Shown piece after piece: positions 62,716 to 64,000 of a stretch of 64,000 bases of DNA. The notes under the pieces were generated by a model. The model did no database searches. It was not told where the DNA came from and was given only the letters and a program-made list of their open reading frames with translations. The translations under genes and the position numbers were made by a program. This stretch comes from Phoronis australis (taxonomy: Eukaryota > Phoronida > Phoronidae). The stretch lies in the NCBI GenBank assembly GCA_002633005.1, contig NMRA01000475.1, positions 124,001 to 188,000 of the forward strand. The letters are read 5' to 3'. Positions within the stretch are counted from its first letter, which is position 1; the number at the start of each line of letters is the position of its first letter.

Positions 62716-64000
62716 AACAATGAGGAATCACACATCTCAAATATTTGATACTCAACAGAACAAAATCACCATTAGTAAAAAATAAAAACATTCAATGTCA
62801 GGAGCCTGTTTCACTAAAATGCAACACCTGTACAACATTTTTTAAAGCAAATCTAAAAGAATAGGTTTGACCAGCCGTAAGTTTTGGCAAAACTCTCCAT
62901 TTAGACTCTGCACAAAACATGGTTAAGTTAGGACATTTTAATGAAATAGGCCACAAACGTTTAATTCACACAATCAATTTTAAGTACATGTCACTATTTT
63001 GAACGGAGAATGTTACTACCCGTCTCCAATTAGCATGATTGAGTTTAATTCTTAAAGTAAATTCTGTTATTCACTGCTAAAGCCACAAGTACATGACAAT
63101 TTTAACGATCTCAAATCATCAAGTTCAACCTGGAATAAAATGAGTACGCTATGAAGTAACTTAAGCAAAAATAACAGTGCACAAGTGAAGTTCCCAACAT
63201 AGCTTTAAGAATGGGACAAAACCGACATCTTGCTGCATAACCTAGGGTGGGGCTCTGGAGGCTTGTGCTACACATGGAGCAAAAACCCTCTCTTACAGAA
63301 CAAAAACAATGCATTGTATACCAAAGTTCAATATCTCAATCTCACTGACCAATCAGTTGCTAGGCAACTCTAGCAAGCTCCAGAGCATACTTTCCAAACA
63401 ATTTCCCTAAATTGACTGCATGGTCTTGGTTTTTTGTTGTCTCTTGAGTCTATATGAAGCACCCCTACACATGGCTAAGCAGCATGAGGTCTTACGAACC
63501 ACAGGGATATTACCACTGTGAAGTAACAGGCTAGTGCTGAAATGTTAAGAAAAGTGGGACAAAAATCCCCCAGTTCCACAGAAATGGTCACAAGTCTTGT
63601 AATCTAACTTTAAGTCATAATGTTTGCTTTTGGTTATTTGACCTCATTGCTGTGCATTTGACTTTAAATATTATTCTCCTCATGGATCACAAAACTCAAT
63701 GTCCTGACATCACGGTTTACCCTTATTTCTTCCTACACATAGGTACACAAAACAGATCTTCATCAAACTTGAAAACATGAACCACCAAATCTGTAATGTA
63801 AAGCCTCTCGAGTTAGCCTGCTTACCTCTGGTATGTTTGTCTGTTGATTATGACAATAAAAATGCATTTACCGAGCTATAGCCAAAATTACTTACACCAC
63901 AAAGAATGCTACTAAAGGAAGACTGTTGAATGGCCTTTTAATGCCGAAATGTTTTCATTCGTATTGCAAGGCAGTGAAACAGATACCAGAATAACCCATC

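Larger units (their letters stand above)
59468..63999. other. Right-hand region without recognised genes
   Basis: About 4.5 kb. Apart from the minisatellite at 61338-61633, the tandem repeat around 62365-62715 and the transposon inserted in it, I recognise nothing. Frames are short and show no family similarity or splice-linked conservation that I can judge. It may be the SELENON upstream region or an intron of a gene whose exons lie outside. Confidence 0.5.

Overview
The window is nuclear DNA of an invertebrate animal. Genes are split into many small exons with GT-AG introns, the DNA is AT-rich, and introns and spacers are full of short DNA transposons, minisatellites and a tRNA-derived SINE. 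Gene content fits a bilaterian, plausibly a non-vertebrate deuterostome such as a hemichordate, cephalochordate or echinoderm; a lophotrochozoan is not excluded, and I cannot name a species. Nothing bacterial, viral or plasmid-like is present. I rebuilt five protein-coding genes exon by exon from splice sites, reading phase and remembered family sequence. All five stay in frame.

Layout. (1) 838-5561, minus: the first eight coding exons (295 codons) of WDPCP, a ciliogenesis and planar-polarity effector; the gene runs off the left edge. (2) 6851-17691, plus: complete cytosolic malate dehydrogenase MDH1 (332 aa), head to head with WDPCP, the same arrangement as in humans. Its first coding exon is only the ATG, and the 5' region appears twice around a one-base N. 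(3) 18819-23702, minus: ALKBH6, an AlkB-type dioxygenase, tail to tail with MDH1; the two share a palindromic poly(A) signal. Its short N-terminal exon was not found. (4) 26664-45690, plus: complete Dicer (18 coding exons, 1881 aa). Both RNase III centres are intact, but helicase motifs I and VI are damaged. (5) 49644-59013, minus: selenoprotein N (589 aa), tail to tail with Dicer, with an in-frame UGA selenocysteine codon, a strong stem-loop six bases after it, and a good SECIS element in the 3' UTR. From 59014 to the right end I see no gene, only repeats and transposon relics.

Assembly quality matters. Three near-identical direct duplications each abut a run of N (one N at 8450, one N at 28591, 33 N at 42590-42622). 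They look like unmerged overlapping contigs or alternative haplotypes. The third duplicates two Dicer RNase IIIb exons in a phase-compatible way, so an automatic gene model could wrongly gain 115 residues.

The genes do not form one pathway. The strongest unannotated signals are the complete selenocysteine apparatus of SELENON, the degenerate Dicer helicase, the conserved WDPCP-MDH1 divergent pair, the shared palindromic polyadenylation signal, and a three-part higher-order repeat in MDH1 intron 3.
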